A stretch of DNA of 51,818 nucleotides from an uncultured Bacteroidia bacterium. GTDB taxonomy: Bacteria > Bacteroidota > Bacteroidia > Bacteroidales > F082. The notes below the pieces were generated by a model, which saw only the letters and a list, made by a program, of their open reading frames with translations, made no database searches and was not told where the DNA came from. The translations under genes and the position numbers were made by a program. The stretch is taken from positions 1 through 51,818 of the forward strand of contig CACXUM010000018.1 of the NCBI GenBank assembly GCA_902770835.1, given 5' to 3'. Within the stretch, counting starts at the first letter, position 1. Each line of letters opens with the position of its first letter. Below are positions 20,863 through 30,070 of this stretch, piece by piece.

Positions 20863-22830
20863 ATGAAAAAAACTATCATTACCATGTTGCTTGCGCTTGC
20901 CTTTGTGGGCATGCAAGCCAACCCTGTGGATGTCGAGACGGCCAAGTCGTTGGGCATCAAGTTTTTGAATTGCAATACCGAAATCAAGTCGGCTTCGGCT
21001 GACTTGGCCTACACTGCCTTTGCCGACAATGGCACGCCGTGTTTCTATGTCTTTGCGATGCAGCCGAAGGGCTTTGTCATTGTTTCCGCCGACGACCGCT
21101 CGAAACCCATCTTGGGCTATTCCACGGAGAGCGGCTTCAGCGCCAACGAGATTCCTGATGGCCTGCAAAGTTTCTTCAACAACTATCAGGCTGGCTTTAG
21201 CCAAATGTTTGCCAACAATGACGCGCGCACCGATGAGGCCGTCCGCGATTGGAAGCGACTTGCCGAAACGGGCAGAATCAGCGACGAGAGAATCACAAGG
21301 GAAATTGAGCCGCTTTTGACTTGCACTTGGAACCAGTCGGCCTTGTACAACGACCTTTGCCCAGTGGATACGCTTGGCTCCAACTATCATGTCTATGCTG
21401 GCTGCGTTGCCACGGCCATGTCGCAAATCATGTATTATTGGCAATGGCCCAGCACTGGAACGGGTATGCACAGTTATTCCTGTTTCCCTTACGGAGACCT
21501 CATCGCGAATTTTGGTGCGGCAAATTACCGTTATGATTTGATGCCCGATTTCCTTGATTGGACCTCGACTCCCGAGGAAATTCATGCCGTGGCTTTGCTG
21601 CAATACCACGCGGGCGTAAGCGTCGATATGCAATATAGTCCCGAAGGTAGCGGTGCTTCTTCAATGTCGGTGACTGACGCCTTGATTAACCATTTCAGGT
21701 ATGACGATCTGTCGATGTTGTTCGATGGCCTCGACTGGCATCTTGACTCGGAGTGGGAGGAAATGTTGCGTGAAAATCTCGACAATGCAATGCCGCTGTA
21801 TTATTCGGCTTCGGGCTATGACGGCGGACATGCTTTCGTTTGCGACGGTTACGATGACAATGGAATGTTCCATTTCAACTGGGGATGGCAGGGCTTCGAC
21901 AACGGCTATTATCCTATCAATGGCTTCTATCTCACGAACTATTCATTCCCCTATTACCACCAAGCCATTTTCGGAATCTATCCCAATTATGACTATTGCT
22001 ATGTTCCGAAATGCGTTGATAATCTACAAGTTGATGCGATTTATACGGGCACCAACCGAATTTCTTTCAATGCGCCTACGCACAACATGTGCGAGTACAA
22101 CATTTCGCAGTTGGATTCCATTGTCATTGTACGCAACGGCCAAGTCATTCATACTGAATATGGTGTGCAGGCTGGGGCAGAGGTTTCTTTTGAAGATCAT
22201 GATGCGTTGGGAATGAGCCACTACACGGTTTATCCTTGTTCGCACGAGTTGCACGGACAGTTTGAGCGCGATACCATCCTGAACGGCCCGACTTGCGAGG
22301 TGGAATTCCAACTGCATGATTCCATTGGCGACGGCTGGCTTACGAAGGCTATTTCTGTCGTCGATTCGCGTGGCATTGCCATCAAGCGCATTGGCTTGGC
22401 CGATGGCTTCGAGGCTTCGGTGAAGTTGGAAGTGCCGGCTGACGAGGAACTGAGGCTGCATTGGGCTTATACCATCGGCGGCAAGGACAAAGAGAGTTCG
22501 TTTGAATTGTACGATTGGGATGGCAACCTGATTTATGCCACCGAGGGCAAACCGATGGTGGGCGAGTTGTGCCGCTTCACGTCCAATTGTAATGTCGGCA
22601 ACGACGAAACGGAAGAAAGCCATGTGGCCTTGTATCCCAATCCTGCCACAGATTATTTCATGTTGGAAAGTGCGGTGAAGGAAATCAAGGTGTTTAATGC
22701 TCTTGGTCAATTGGTGCATCAAGGAGAAAACGACGTTGTTGATGTGTACACTTGGCCTCAAGGTGTGTATTTCGTCCGCATTTTGGATGAAAACGATGCT
22801 GTTTCGACGGTGAAGTTCGTCAAGCAATGA
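20863..22830 (+). CDS. Secreted C10 family cysteine protease (streptopain-like) with T9SS sorting domain
   Basis: A 655-residue preproprotein. It has a signal peptide (MKKTIITMLLALAFVGMQAN), a propeptide, and a C10 peptidase domain with catalytic Cys181 in AGCVATAMSQIMYYWQWP and His323 in GGHAFVCDGYDDNG; FHFNWGWQG completes the family pattern. It ends with a Por secretion tail: VALYPNPATDYF and GVYFVRILDENDAVSTVKF. Relatives include streptopain, interpain A of Prevotella intermedia and PrtT of Porphyromonas. I use ATG 20863 since the signal peptide begins there, rather than an upstream in-frame start inside the zinc-ribbon gene. It is likely exported by the T9SS encoded at 32756-43106. Confidence 0.93.
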   Translation: MKKTIITMLLALAFVGMQANPVDVETAKSLGIKFLNCNTEIKSASADLAYTAFADNGTPCFYVFAMQPKGFVIVSADDRSKPILGYSTESGFSANEIPDGLQSFFNNYQAGFSQMFANNDARTDEAVRDWKRLAETGRISDERITREIEPLLTCTWNQSALYNDLCPVDTLGSNYHVYAGCVATAMSQIMYYWQWPSTGTGMHSYSCFPYGDLIANFGAANYRYDLMPDFLDWTSTPEEIHAVALLQYHAGVSVDMQYSPEGSGASSMSVTDALINHFRYDDLSMLFDGLDWHLDSEWEEMLRENLDNAMPLYYSASGYDGGHAFVCDGYDDNGMFHFNWGWQGFDNGYYPINGFYLTNYSFPYYHQAIFGIYPNYDYCYVPKCVDNLQVDAIYTGTNRISFNAPTHNMCEYNISQLDSIVIVRNGQVIHTEYGVQAGAEVSFEDHDALGMSHYTVYPCSHELHGQFERDTILNGPTCEVEFQLHDSIGDGWLTKAISVVDSRGIAIKRIGLADGFEASVKLEVPADEELRLHWAYTIGGKDKESSFELYDWDGNLIYATEGKPMVGELCRFTSNCNVGNDETEESHVALYPNPATDYFMLESAVKEIKVFNALGQLVHQGENDVVDVYTWPQGVYFVRILDENDAVSTVKFVKQ

Positions 22831-23964
22831 TTATTCGACGACTTTCTTGAAGACCTCAAATATTTGCAGTCCAATGTTTTGGGCTGCAAATGTTTTTATG
22901 GCATAATCTCGAATGGCCTCGCGGTCGTATTCATGGCAATGGTCAAGCATTTGGTTCATGCCTTGCAGCAAAGCTTCTTCGTCGCCTTGCGGGATAAGGA
23001 TTCCGCGCTCGGGCGAAAGGATTTCTGCGGTGCCGCCGACGGCGGTGGAAAGTACGGGTACGCCGCTCGCAAAAGCCTCCACGATGACGCAGGGCAGGTT
23101 CTCGAAGTTGGAGAACAGCACGAAGAAGTCGGCGTTTTGGTAGGCTTCAGCGACCTCGGCGGAGGTTTTTTTGCCGTGGAAAATGACGCAATCCGAAATG
23201 TTGTGTTCTTTTACAAATGCCTTAAACTCAGTGGCTTCGTAGTCGTGGATGACGTGCAACTCGAAGTCGTTGCGCTGCTGGCGAAGTCGTTCAATGGTCC
23301 GCAAAATGCCGCTGAAGTTCTTGGCCTCGTCGCGCAAGGTGGAGATATGTAGAATGCACTTTTTCTGTTCCGTTCTGGCTTCGCCCAAACGGAACATATC
23401 CGTATTCACCAAATTGTAAATCACCTTGAAGCGGTTCTTTACACCGTGGCCTTCCATGCAACGCTGCAAATCGAGGCTGACGGGCATGATAAGTTCAGCA
23501 TTATTGGCAATCCTGACGATTTTTTTCTTCAGTTTGCCGACTAAAACATCCTTGTTTTGTGGCTGATAGATGGTCCAATGCTCGGTGAGGACATATTTGT
23601 AGCCGAAGCGTTTTTTCCATAGTAAAGCCACTTGCCCAAGCGGATAGGTGACGTGCAAATGAATCAAATCAGGCTCAAAGAAACGCTTTTTGATGTAGTT
23701 GAGGCCGTATTGGTACATCCGCAACATCTTCAGTTTGCGCAAGGCATTGGTTTTTGGCGGACGGATATAAATCTGCACATGGGTGTGGTGTTGCCCTTTT
23801 ATCTCCTTGACTTCGAATGACTTCGTCATGTTCTTGCCGTCGCAGACGGAGAGGATGACCGAATGACATTCTTCGGGCAGCGCGTCAATCATGCGGACGC
23901 AGAAGTTGCCCAAGGTGGGGTCGTCGGGCGTGGGGAACCAACTTAGCAGGTGCAGGATGTTCAT
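22831..23964 (-). CDS. Glycosyltransferase family 4 protein
   Basis: A 377-residue GT-B fold glycosyltransferase. The N-terminus has MNILHLLSWFPTPDDPTLGN; the C-terminal nucleotide-sugar site shows ENLPCVIVEAFASGVPVLST and GGTAEILSPERGILIP, the GT4 E-x7-E pattern. It most likely adds a sugar to a surface polysaccharide or lipid-linked glycan; donor and acceptor cannot be read. It is the last gene of a minus-strand set (regulator, flippase, methyltransferase, glycosyltransferase), and its stop codon abuts that of the C10 protease with no space between. Confidence 0.9.
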   Translation of the reverse strand: MNILHLLSWFPTPDDPTLGNFCVRMIDALPEECHSVILSVCDGKNMTKSFEVKEIKGQHHTHVQIYIRPPKTNALRKLKMLRMYQYGLNYIKKRFFEPDLIHLHVTYPLGQVALLWKKRFGYKYVLTEHWTIYQPQNKDVLVGKLKKKIVRIANNAELIMPVSLDLQRCMEGHGVKNRFKVIYNLVNTDMFRLGEARTEQKKCILHISTLRDEAKNFSGILRTIERLRQQRNDFELHVIHDYEATEFKAFVKEHNISDCVIFHGKKTSAEVAEAYQNADFFVLFSNFENLPCVIVEAFASGVPVLSTAVGGTAEILSPERGILIPQGDEEALLQGMNQMLDHCHEYDREAIRDYAIKTFAAQNIGLQIFEVFKKVVE

Positions 23965-24002
23965 CAGTTGTTTAGTTGTCAGTTATCAGTTGTCAATTGT
24001 AG

Positions 24003-24023
24003 GGCTGTCACACCGTGGCAGCC
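24003..24023. repeat. Hairpin between methyltransferase and glycosyltransferase genes
   Basis: GGCTGTCAC pairs with GTGGCAGCC around the loop ACC: 9 bp, one G-U pair, no T-run. The adjacent 23960-24000 holds AGTTGTCAGTTATCAGTTGTC-type words. It may be an mRNA processing or stability element rather than a terminator. Confidence 0.4.
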
Positions 24024-24026
24024 GAG

Positions 24027-24836
24027 TTATTCAATTCCATGTGTTTTAATGTCAATCTCAAAGTATTTGTGAGGTTTTTCGTAGGGTACGAGTTTGTGAG
24101 TAGGGAAGTCGTCGGGAAGATAGACGGCGCACAAAGTGTTGGAAACGTGGTAGATATGCTTGCGTTTTTCGGCAGGCGCACCGTCCAAGATGGCAGCCAT
24201 CACGTCCCATCGGATGGTTTCTGGGTCGAGGGCGTAATCGTGCCAAACGATGATGCTGCGCTCGTTTTTCAGGAGTTTGAAAGCGGTTTCGGTGTCTTTT
24301 TTTACGCTTTCGTAATGGTGGTCACCGTCAATGAAGACCATATCATACTTGCCGAAATGGGGCGCGAAATCAAAGGTTTGTGAATCGCCGTAAAGTTGCT
24401 CAACATTGTTCAAGTTTTTGCTGAAGAAACTGTGTAGATTGGCGTATAACTGATTGTCGGTCAGCTTGATAATGTCCTCTTTTGGCAGGTTGAAGGTGAC
24501 GCAATGTTCGGCAACATCGGCCAAATTGGCCACACTCTCACCGCGCCAAGTGCCGATTTCAAAGTAGTCTTGCACTTCGTATTTTTTGGCCAAAGCCCGC
24601 AACAAGGCAATGTCGATGGGCATAGTGGCTCCCGAAAGATAAGCGTAAGGCTTGGCAATTTCGTGAAAATCTGGGAACAACTCGTTGATTTCCAGCAAGG
24701 GAAGTCCGTCTTTGAGGCCGTATTTTCGGATGACTTCTTCCTTATTGCTGCCTTCGTCTTGCAAAACGAGGTTGAGCAAATAAGGATGCCTGATGATGCG
24801 CCCGATGGCTTTGGTGAATTTTTGTATCTTATTCAT
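24027..24836 (-). CDS. Class I SAM-dependent methyltransferase (Methyltransf_24-like)
   Basis: A 269-residue protein. The central domain has the SAM-binding loop YFEIGTWRGESVANLADV (E-x-G-x-x-x-G type) and YDMVFIDGDHHYESV, where the acidic DGDH motif is typical of Methyltransf_24. The segment IVWHDYALDPETIRWDV follows. The likely role is methylation of a glycan or nucleotide sugar, inferred only from its place between a flippase and a glycosyltransferase. The 5' end overlaps the flippase gene by eight bases (24829-24836). Confidence 0.8.
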   Translation of the reverse strand: MNKIQKFTKAIGRIIRHPYLLNLVLQDEGSNKEEVIRKYGLKDGLPLLEINELFPDFHEIAKPYAYLSGATMPIDIALLRALAKKYEVQDYFEIGTWRGESVANLADVAEHCVTFNLPKEDIIKLTDNQLYANLHSFFSKNLNNVEQLYGDSQTFDFAPHFGKYDMVFIDGDHHYESVKKDTETAFKLLKNERSIIVWHDYALDPETIRWDVMAAILDGAPAEKRKHIYHVSNTLCAVYLPDDFPTHKLVPYEKPHKYFEIDIKTHGIE

Positions 24837-26124
24837 TTTCTGTGTTTTGTTTCAAGAAATGTTGCTTGAGTTCGCCGATGTAGTTCCGTATCTCGCCCTT
24901 GGTCAAGAGGAAATCGCGCCCCTTGAAACGCGACTCCTTGACGAAGAACACGAACAGGAAAATGGCGTTCACGGTGTATGAAATCGCCGAGGTGATGGCC
25001 GCGCCGGTAACGTTGTATTTTGGTATCAAGGTGAATCCGCATACGAAGGTGGCGACTAATCCGCAAATGGCGGCAAAAGTGTTCATCTGATAACGCCCGA
25101 TGCCCGAATAATAGTGTCCGAGGATGAGGAAAATGCAGTAGAGCAAGATGCCCGGCGCGAGGATGCGGATGAGATGGGCCATCTCGCCGAAATCTTTGCC
25201 GAAGACGAAAACGTAAAACTCGGCGGGCAACAGGCACAGCACCGCAACGCCCACCGTCGAAATGAGCAGGCAGATTTTGCTCAAATCCAAGGTGAGTTTT
25301 TGTGCGTAGGCGCGGTCGTCGGCATTGGCGATGCGGGCGTATTGCACCAAGGCGATGCTGTTGCTGATAACCCAAATGGCTTCGGCTAACGAAACCGAGC
25401 GAGAAAAGACCCCCACCTGACCTCTTCCGATATAACTGTCTAATAAATAATAACTTAAACGAAGGTTGAAAAACTGCACAAAATGCCCCGTCTGGTTGAG
25501 GAAACCGTATTTGAATAGGTCTTTTAGTGCCGATTCGTAATCTTTGTCCTTGTCGTTGGGCAAGTTGGCGTATTCCTCTCGCAACATCCACACACCCAAC
25601 AGGAAAGTGCCTCCGTAGGCGGCGTAAAGCCCGATGATGTAGCCGTAAATGTCGGTCTTTTTCAGCGCAATGTAATACACTACCAATGTGATGGTTAGCA
25701 GGACGGGCTGGAGCAGTGTGTTGTAGTTGGCCTTCTGGATTTCCTCCTTGCCGACCAAGAAGCGGAAATTGATGTTGCTGAGCGATGAGATGAACGACAG
25801 AATAGCCACGTGAACGACCAAATCAGGCTCTAACTTCGGATAGAAAAGCCTGATACTGAAGCCCATAATCACAGCGATTAAAGCGGACCAAACCACCGAC
25901 GCGACCAAAATCTTCTTGAACGAATGGCGAGGGGCAAGGTAGATAATGCTGGCACCGCACACGATTTCTGAGAAGATGAGGATGAACGTGATGGTGGCAG
26001 TCACTAACGACTGCGTCCCCGACCCCGTGTCGCCCAACGTCTGCGAGATGATAATGGCGATGACGAAGTTGAGCGCGGCGGCCAACATCTTCGTTCCGAA
26101 AGTATTTAGGATTTTTTTGAACAT
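24829..26124 (-). CDS. Polysaccharide flippase (Wzx-like, MVF/MOP superfamily)
   Basis: A 431-residue integral membrane protein with about 12 hydrophobic segments, starting MFKKILNTFGTKMLAAALNF and including IAIIISQTLGDTGSGTQSLV, the usual first-helix region of oligosaccharide flippases. It would move lipid-linked glycan across the inner membrane. The TAA is inside the methyltransferase start region, and the AlbA-type gene ends 4 bases upstream, so all four genes form one transcription unit. No polymerase or initiating transferase is in the window. Confidence 0.88.
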   Translation of the reverse strand: MFKKILNTFGTKMLAAALNFVIAIIISQTLGDTGSGTQSLVTATITFILIFSEIVCGASIIYLAPRHSFKKILVASVVWSALIAVIMGFSIRLFYPKLEPDLVVHVAILSFISSLSNINFRFLVGKEEIQKANYNTLLQPVLLTITLVVYYIALKKTDIYGYIIGLYAAYGGTFLLGVWMLREEYANLPNDKDKDYESALKDLFKYGFLNQTGHFVQFFNLRLSYYLLDSYIGRGQVGVFSRSVSLAEAIWVISNSIALVQYARIANADDRAYAQKLTLDLSKICLLISTVGVAVLCLLPAEFYVFVFGKDFGEMAHLIRILAPGILLYCIFLILGHYYSGIGRYQMNTFAAICGLVATFVCGFTLIPKYNVTGAAITSAISYTVNAIFLFVFFVKESRFKGRDFLLTKGEIRNYIGELKQHFLKQNTENE

Positions 26125-26128
26125 GATT

Positions 26129-27889
26129 CTATGCTTCCAATGCTTTTAGCACTTCTTTTCCTTTCTCGGTCAGGTAGTATTTTTGCTTGGGATGATTGGG
26201 CTTGTCGGGGAAGAGCAAGGCAATGAGACCTAACTCAAAGGCGGGGTCAATGTAGTGCTTTTTAAAATACGACCTGCTTTTAGGAGCATCCTTGGTGGCA
26301 AGTTGAAGTTCAAGTGGTGACAAGTTCTTTTTGTCCAAACTGATTATCAGGTTTTTAACTTGCACTGACAAGTTGTGACAAGTTGGTGACAAGTTAGTGA
26401 CAAGTTCGGTTGCAACCTCGCCATTTTCATCATCCGTTTTCTGATTTTCGGAGGCTTTTAAGGTTTCCAGCACTTCTTTGCCTTTTTCGGTTAGATAATA
26501 CTTTTGTTTTGGATGATTTTGATTTTCAGGATATTGCATTCCAACCAAACCTGATTCAACGGATGGATCAATGTAATGCTTCTTGAAATACGACCTGCTT
26601 TTAGGTGCATATTTAGTGACGAGTTGAAGTTCAAGTAATGACAAGCTCCTTTTGTTAAGATTGATTATCAATGTTTTAACTTGAACTGACAAGTTGTGAC
26701 AAGTTGGTGACGAGTTAGTGACAAGTTCGGTTGCAACCTCTCCGTTTTCGTCCATTTTCCGGTCTGTATAACTAATGGTTACCAGCCATGCACTTGGCTT
26801 TTCCTCAAACTCGAATTTCATGGTGGGATAGGAGGCTATTTCCGAACGGATTCTTGTGTACCCCGTCCCGTATTTTTCAATGTCGCCAGTCAAGTAGAAC
26901 GCTTCGGCAATCAATTTGTTCCTTGTATATGCTTGATAATCATCGGTTCTGAGGGCTTCTATGGTCTGCTTTCCATAGAGTTCGCCTGGACTGAAAAAGG
27001 TGATTTTTTGGTCAAAAATCTTGATTTGCACATCCATCGGGCTGGTGTAGTCGCGGTGGATGATGGTGTTCAACACGATTTCGCGCAAGGCGGGCAAAGG
27101 ATACTCGAAAATTTCGGTTCTTTGTGTGGTTTTCCCCGTTATCTCGTATGCTACCTTGATTTGTGAAAGCAGGAATCGCATAGTTTCTTCGACGGTCTGA
27201 AACAAGTTGCCGTTCATCATTCGGTCGTCGATGATCATGGACGGTGTCTTGAACCTGCCCGCATGAACATTATAACCGATGTTGCCCTTGCCAAACAAAA
27301 GGTAGGCGGCATTTGTCGGGGTTTCTCCATTGATGAGTTTCAGTTTCCTGAGTTTGTCGGTCCAAGTCTTTCCGCTGAGGCTCAAGCGCCCGTTGGAACT
27401 CACTCTTTCAATGAAACGGTCAATCGATTCAGTGTCCAAGTCCTCCAATGTTTTTCCCAACGCCGGAAAAGAGTCCCACGACACTTGCAGCGAAAGCATA
27501 CTCAAATTGGCGATTTCGGTGGCAGAAAGCAAATGGTTGGAGTTGCCGATGCGCTTGTAGAACCTGCCTTGCAAAGCAATCGGCTTGACAGGATATTCGG
27601 GGACGGAAAGTACTACAACGTTCTTTCCGTCAATCTCATACCGCTCCGCATCAACCAAAATGGCAGGTTCCGTTTTGCTCTTGATTTCATTGACCCATTG
27701 CTGCACGCTTTCCTCGTTGGTATCGACGCCCACGATTTTGCCCTTGTTTGAAACGCCAACCAGCACGCAGCCGCCCTCGGTATTGGCAAAAGCAGTGATG
27801 CTTTCCATAGACTCCACATTGAAACTGCTTTTGAACTCCGTCCGCTGGCTCTCGCCTTCGGCAATGATTTGTTTGATGTCCTTTTTCAT
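26129..27889 (-). CDS. AlbA_2 domain ATP-binding protein with duplicated C-terminal module
   Basis: A 586-residue cytoplasmic protein. The N-terminal AlbA_2/Schlafen-type domain has ESQRTEFKSSF and ITAFANTEGGCVLVGVSNKG, and the middle has an HATPase_c_4-like section with LPALREIVLNTIIHRDYTS, DQKITFFSPG and GYTRIRSEI. The last ~205 residues are two copies of one ~100-residue winged-helix-like module (about 379-485 and 486-586), sharing PKSRSYFKKHYIDP and KQKYYLTEKGKEVL. Such proteins are usually called transcriptional regulators or RecG-like by homology; none is clearly defined. It leads the polysaccharide genes by 4 bases and has its own promoter at 27909-27916. Confidence 0.85.
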   Translation of the reverse strand: MKKDIKQIIAEGESQRTEFKSSFNVESMESITAFANTEGGCVLVGVSNKGKIVGVDTNEESVQQWVNEIKSKTEPAILVDAERYEIDGKNVVVLSVPEYPVKPIALQGRFYKRIGNSNHLLSATEIANLSMLSLQVSWDSFPALGKTLEDLDTESIDRFIERVSSNGRLSLSGKTWTDKLRKLKLINGETPTNAAYLLFGKGNIGYNVHAGRFKTPSMIIDDRMMNGNLFQTVEETMRFLLSQIKVAYEITGKTTQRTEIFEYPLPALREIVLNTIIHRDYTSPMDVQIKIFDQKITFFSPGELYGKQTIEALRTDDYQAYTRNKLIAEAFYLTGDIEKYGTGYTRIRSEIASYPTMKFEFEEKPSAWLVTISYTDRKMDENGEVATELVTNSSPTCHNLSVQVKTLIINLNKRSLSLLELQLVTKYAPKSRSYFKKHYIDPSVESGLVGMQYPENQNHPKQKYYLTEKGKEVLETLKASENQKTDDENGEVATELVTNLSPTCHNLSVQVKNLIISLDKKNLSPLELQLATKDAPKSRSYFKKHYIDPAFELGLIALLFPDKPNHPKQKYYLTEKGKEVLKALEA

Positions 27890-27908
27890 CCCCTTCTCAA
27901 ATTCGCCT

Positions 27909-27969
27909 CAAAAATACAACAATAATTATTTACGGTTGCCCCTTTGAATGAAATTATTCCTTACTTTTG
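27909..27969. promoter_or_regulatory. Divergent -7 promoter elements
   Basis: TATTTTTG on the minus strand (27916-27909) lies 20 bases ahead of the AlbA-type gene, and TACTTTTG on the plus strand (27962-27969) lies 21 bases ahead of the ATG at 27990. No -33 TTTG sits at the standard spacing for either. The 45 bases between are AT-rich. Confidence 0.5.
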
Positions 27970-27989
27970 CGCCAATAAAACAAAGAACA

Positions 27990-28496
27990 ATGATTCAATA
28001 CCAGTTTTTCCCGCGTTCTCGGGGCATTAGTGATGAAATGTCGAGAGTTGTGGATTGCTTTGTTAGCGCTGATGATGAAATATCGTCTGACAACAATGAT
28101 TTAACGAGTAATGAAGTCCTTGCGGTATTGAGACCATATTTTGAAAGAATTGAGTTTACTGTTGAATGTGGCAAATCAAAGGAATACAAGATAGATGTTC
28201 CCGTTTTGTTTGGAATCAATAATAAAGTTGATAAATCGTTTTATGCCGACGCAATAAGTAAGGATGGGAGAACTGTTATAGAAGTTGAGGCGGGTCAGGC
28301 TACTGAAAACCATCGTTTTTTGAAAGACATTTTTGAGGCTTGTATGATGTTTGATGTCGAGTATCTTGTTTTGGCCGTTAGAAATAAGTATCGTTCGCAT
28401 TATGATTTTGATAGGGTATATACATTCCTTGAAACTCTATATGTTTCTAATAGGTTGCATTTGCCCCTAACTGGGATTTTGCTTATTGGTTATTAG
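27990..28496 (+). CDS. Small AT-rich orphan protein, possible degenerate PD-(D/E)XK fold
   Basis: A 168-residue soluble protein I do not recognise as a family. The second half reads SFYADAISKDGRTVIEVEAG: Asp88 then Glu98-x-Glu100, which resembles a PD-(D/E)XK nuclease core with the last Lys replaced, followed by a helix (NHRFLKDIFEACMM) and a strand YLVLAVRNKY. That similarity is suggestive only. I choose ATG 27990 because the -7 element 27962-27969 lies after the earlier in-frame ATG at 27948. Base composition is more AT-rich than the neighbours, which suggests acquisition. It has no partner gene. Confidence 0.6.
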   Translation: MIQYQFFPRSRGISDEMSRVVDCFVSADDEISSDNNDLTSNEVLAVLRPYFERIEFTVECGKSKEYKIDVPVLFGINNKVDKSFYADAISKDGRTVIEVEAGQATENHRFLKDIFEACMMFDVEYLVLAVRNKYRSHYDFDRVYTFLETLYVSNRLHLPLTGILLIGY

Positions 28497-28719
28497 GATA
28501 AAAACCCTGACATAAAACTAACTGATTATTCTTGCCGAAGGTTGGCAAATCAGTTTCCGAATCCATAGCGCAAGCACTTACATTGAAAACTCTTTAAAAT
28601 TTGATATTCAATTGATTGGAAATCCACCTGTTTTGTTTACGCTGCATTTGTTTTAGGAAAGCAATTTCTTGGAGATGTGTTTTTGGCGGCAACTGTCAGT
28701 TAGAACTATAAAACAGCAT
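28497..28719. other. Intergenic stretch without a gene
   Basis: The 223 bases hold no credible ORF. A weak stem (AACTGAT/ATCAGTT at 28520-28526 and 28549-28555, with TTGCC/GGCAA inside) has no T-run; it may close the 27990-28496 transcript. Nothing else is seen. Confidence 0.4.
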
Positions 28720-30003
28720 TCAATTCTTCAAGCACCCAATAGGCACCACCATCACGCCGTCCTTGCGCTGGTAGGCATATCCGCCAAGGCCTGTCAGCAC
28801 CATGAGGAATGAAGGCTCTCTCATTCGGGTGGTGTCAATCTTTTTGGCCAATTCTTTCAAGGTCTTGGCACCTTCTTCCTCCAACTTGCTTCCACCAAGC
28901 TTGATTTCCACTAACCCGTAGCTGCCGTTGTGCAAATGAATCACGGCGTCACATTCGAGGCCGTTTTTGTCGCGGTAGTGGAACACGTCTCCGTCGAGAG
29001 CTTCCGCATAAACGCGCAAATCGCGCACTGCCATCGTCTCGAACATCAAGCCGAAAGTGTTCAAGTCGTTTTCCAAGTCTTTTGGCCCCATGCCAAGGGC
29101 CGCCGTTGCCACGGAAGAGTCAACGAAATATCGTGTTTCGGAGGTGCGGATGGCCGTTTTGGAGCGCAGGTTGGGGCTCCACGCGGGCATGTCTTCCACG
29201 ACGAAGATTTTCTTCAATGCCGTGATGTATGAGGAGATGGTCTCTTCGCTCATCGAGCCTTCCTTGCTCGAAGCGAGGTCGGCATAAATGGTGCTGATGG
29301 GCACTTGCGCGCCTTGGTGTCGGGCGTATGAGCGAAGCAGGCGACGGGCAAAGGTGGCATCGCGCACGGTATTGTCCACGCGAGAAATGTCGCTTTCGCA
29401 CACGGCGTTCACATAGTTTTGGGCCTGTCGCAACGCCGCTGTGCGTTTCATGTTCAGTGAACTGGGCCATCCGCCACGGCAAACCATGAAGCTCAAGTCG
29501 CTCAAGGAATGGTCGGGCGCAATGGCTACATCACGCTGTCCCGCAAACAGACGGAGCAAGCTGACTTTGCCATTCGACTCCCCCGACTCCCAAAGGCTCA
29601 TGGGGCGCATCGTCAGCCATGCGAAACGCCCCGTCCCTGTATGGTGGATTTTGCTTTTGTCGGCGGGCACGGCAGAACCGGTAAAGATGAATTGTCCGGG
29701 CTTTCCACGGCGGTCGACCGTGAACCGTGCCGCGTCCCACAATTGCGGAGCCAACTGCCATTCGTCAATCAATCGTGGCACATCGCCTTCAAGCAATGCC
29801 TCTGGATTTTCTTCCGCAAGAAAAAGGTTTTTCTCTAATTCCCGTGGCCAGTCCATATACAATACACTTTTGGCGGCTTGGGCTGCTGTTGTGGTCTTTC
29901 CGCACCATTTGGGTCCTTGTATCAGCACTGCGCCGGCGGCTTCCAATTGTTCCAAAAGTAATTGGTCTGCAATCCTCAATTTGTACATCGAATTTTCGTC
30001 CAT
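28720..30003 (-). CDS. AAA_14/DUF4143 ATPase
   Basis: A 427-residue protein of the AAA_14 plus DUF4143 type. Walker A is GPKWCGKTTT (G30-T39 from MDENS), Walker B-like is PRLIDEWQ (D80, E81), sensor segment is FIFTGSAVPADKS, and the C-terminal DUF4143 region ends with ECDAVIHLHNGSYGLVEIKLGG, a D…E-x-K nuclease-fold pattern. Family function is unknown; many copies per genome are usual in Bacteroidales. The start is ATG 30003, because the earlier TTG overlaps the -7 element. The gene is alone, with an eight-copy repeat array just upstream of its promoter. Confidence 0.9.
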   Translation of the reverse strand: MDENSMYKLRIADQLLLEQLEAAGAVLIQGPKWCGKTTTAAQAAKSVLYMDWPRELEKNLFLAEENPEALLEGDVPRLIDEWQLAPQLWDAARFTVDRRGKPGQFIFTGSAVPADKSKIHHTGTGRFAWLTMRPMSLWESGESNGKVSLLRLFAGQRDVAIAPDHSLSDLSFMVCRGGWPSSLNMKRTAALRQAQNYVNAVCESDISRVDNTVRDATFARRLLRSYARHQGAQVPISTIYADLASSKEGSMSEETISSYITALKKIFVVEDMPAWSPNLRSKTAIRTSETRYFVDSSVATAALGMGPKDLENDLNTFGLMFETMAVRDLRVYAEALDGDVFHYRDKNGLECDAVIHLHNGSYGLVEIKLGGSKLEEEGAKTLKELAKKIDTTRMREPSFLMVLTGLGGYAYQRKDGVMVVPIGCLKN

Positions 30004-30027
30004 AATTTGGCTGCTTTTAATCCGCTG

Positions 30028-30058
30028 CAAAAATACTACTTTTTTGTTGATTTACAAA
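30028..30058 (-). promoter_or_regulatory. Promoter of the DUF4143 ATPase gene
   Basis: On the minus strand, TTTG (30058-30055) is followed by exactly 19 bases and TATTTTTG (30035-30028), a full match to the Bacteroidota consensus TTTG-N19-TAnnTTTG. The start of transcription would be near 30021, 18 bases ahead of ATG 30003. Confidence 0.8.
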
Positions 30059-30070
30059 GTTTTTTGTATT

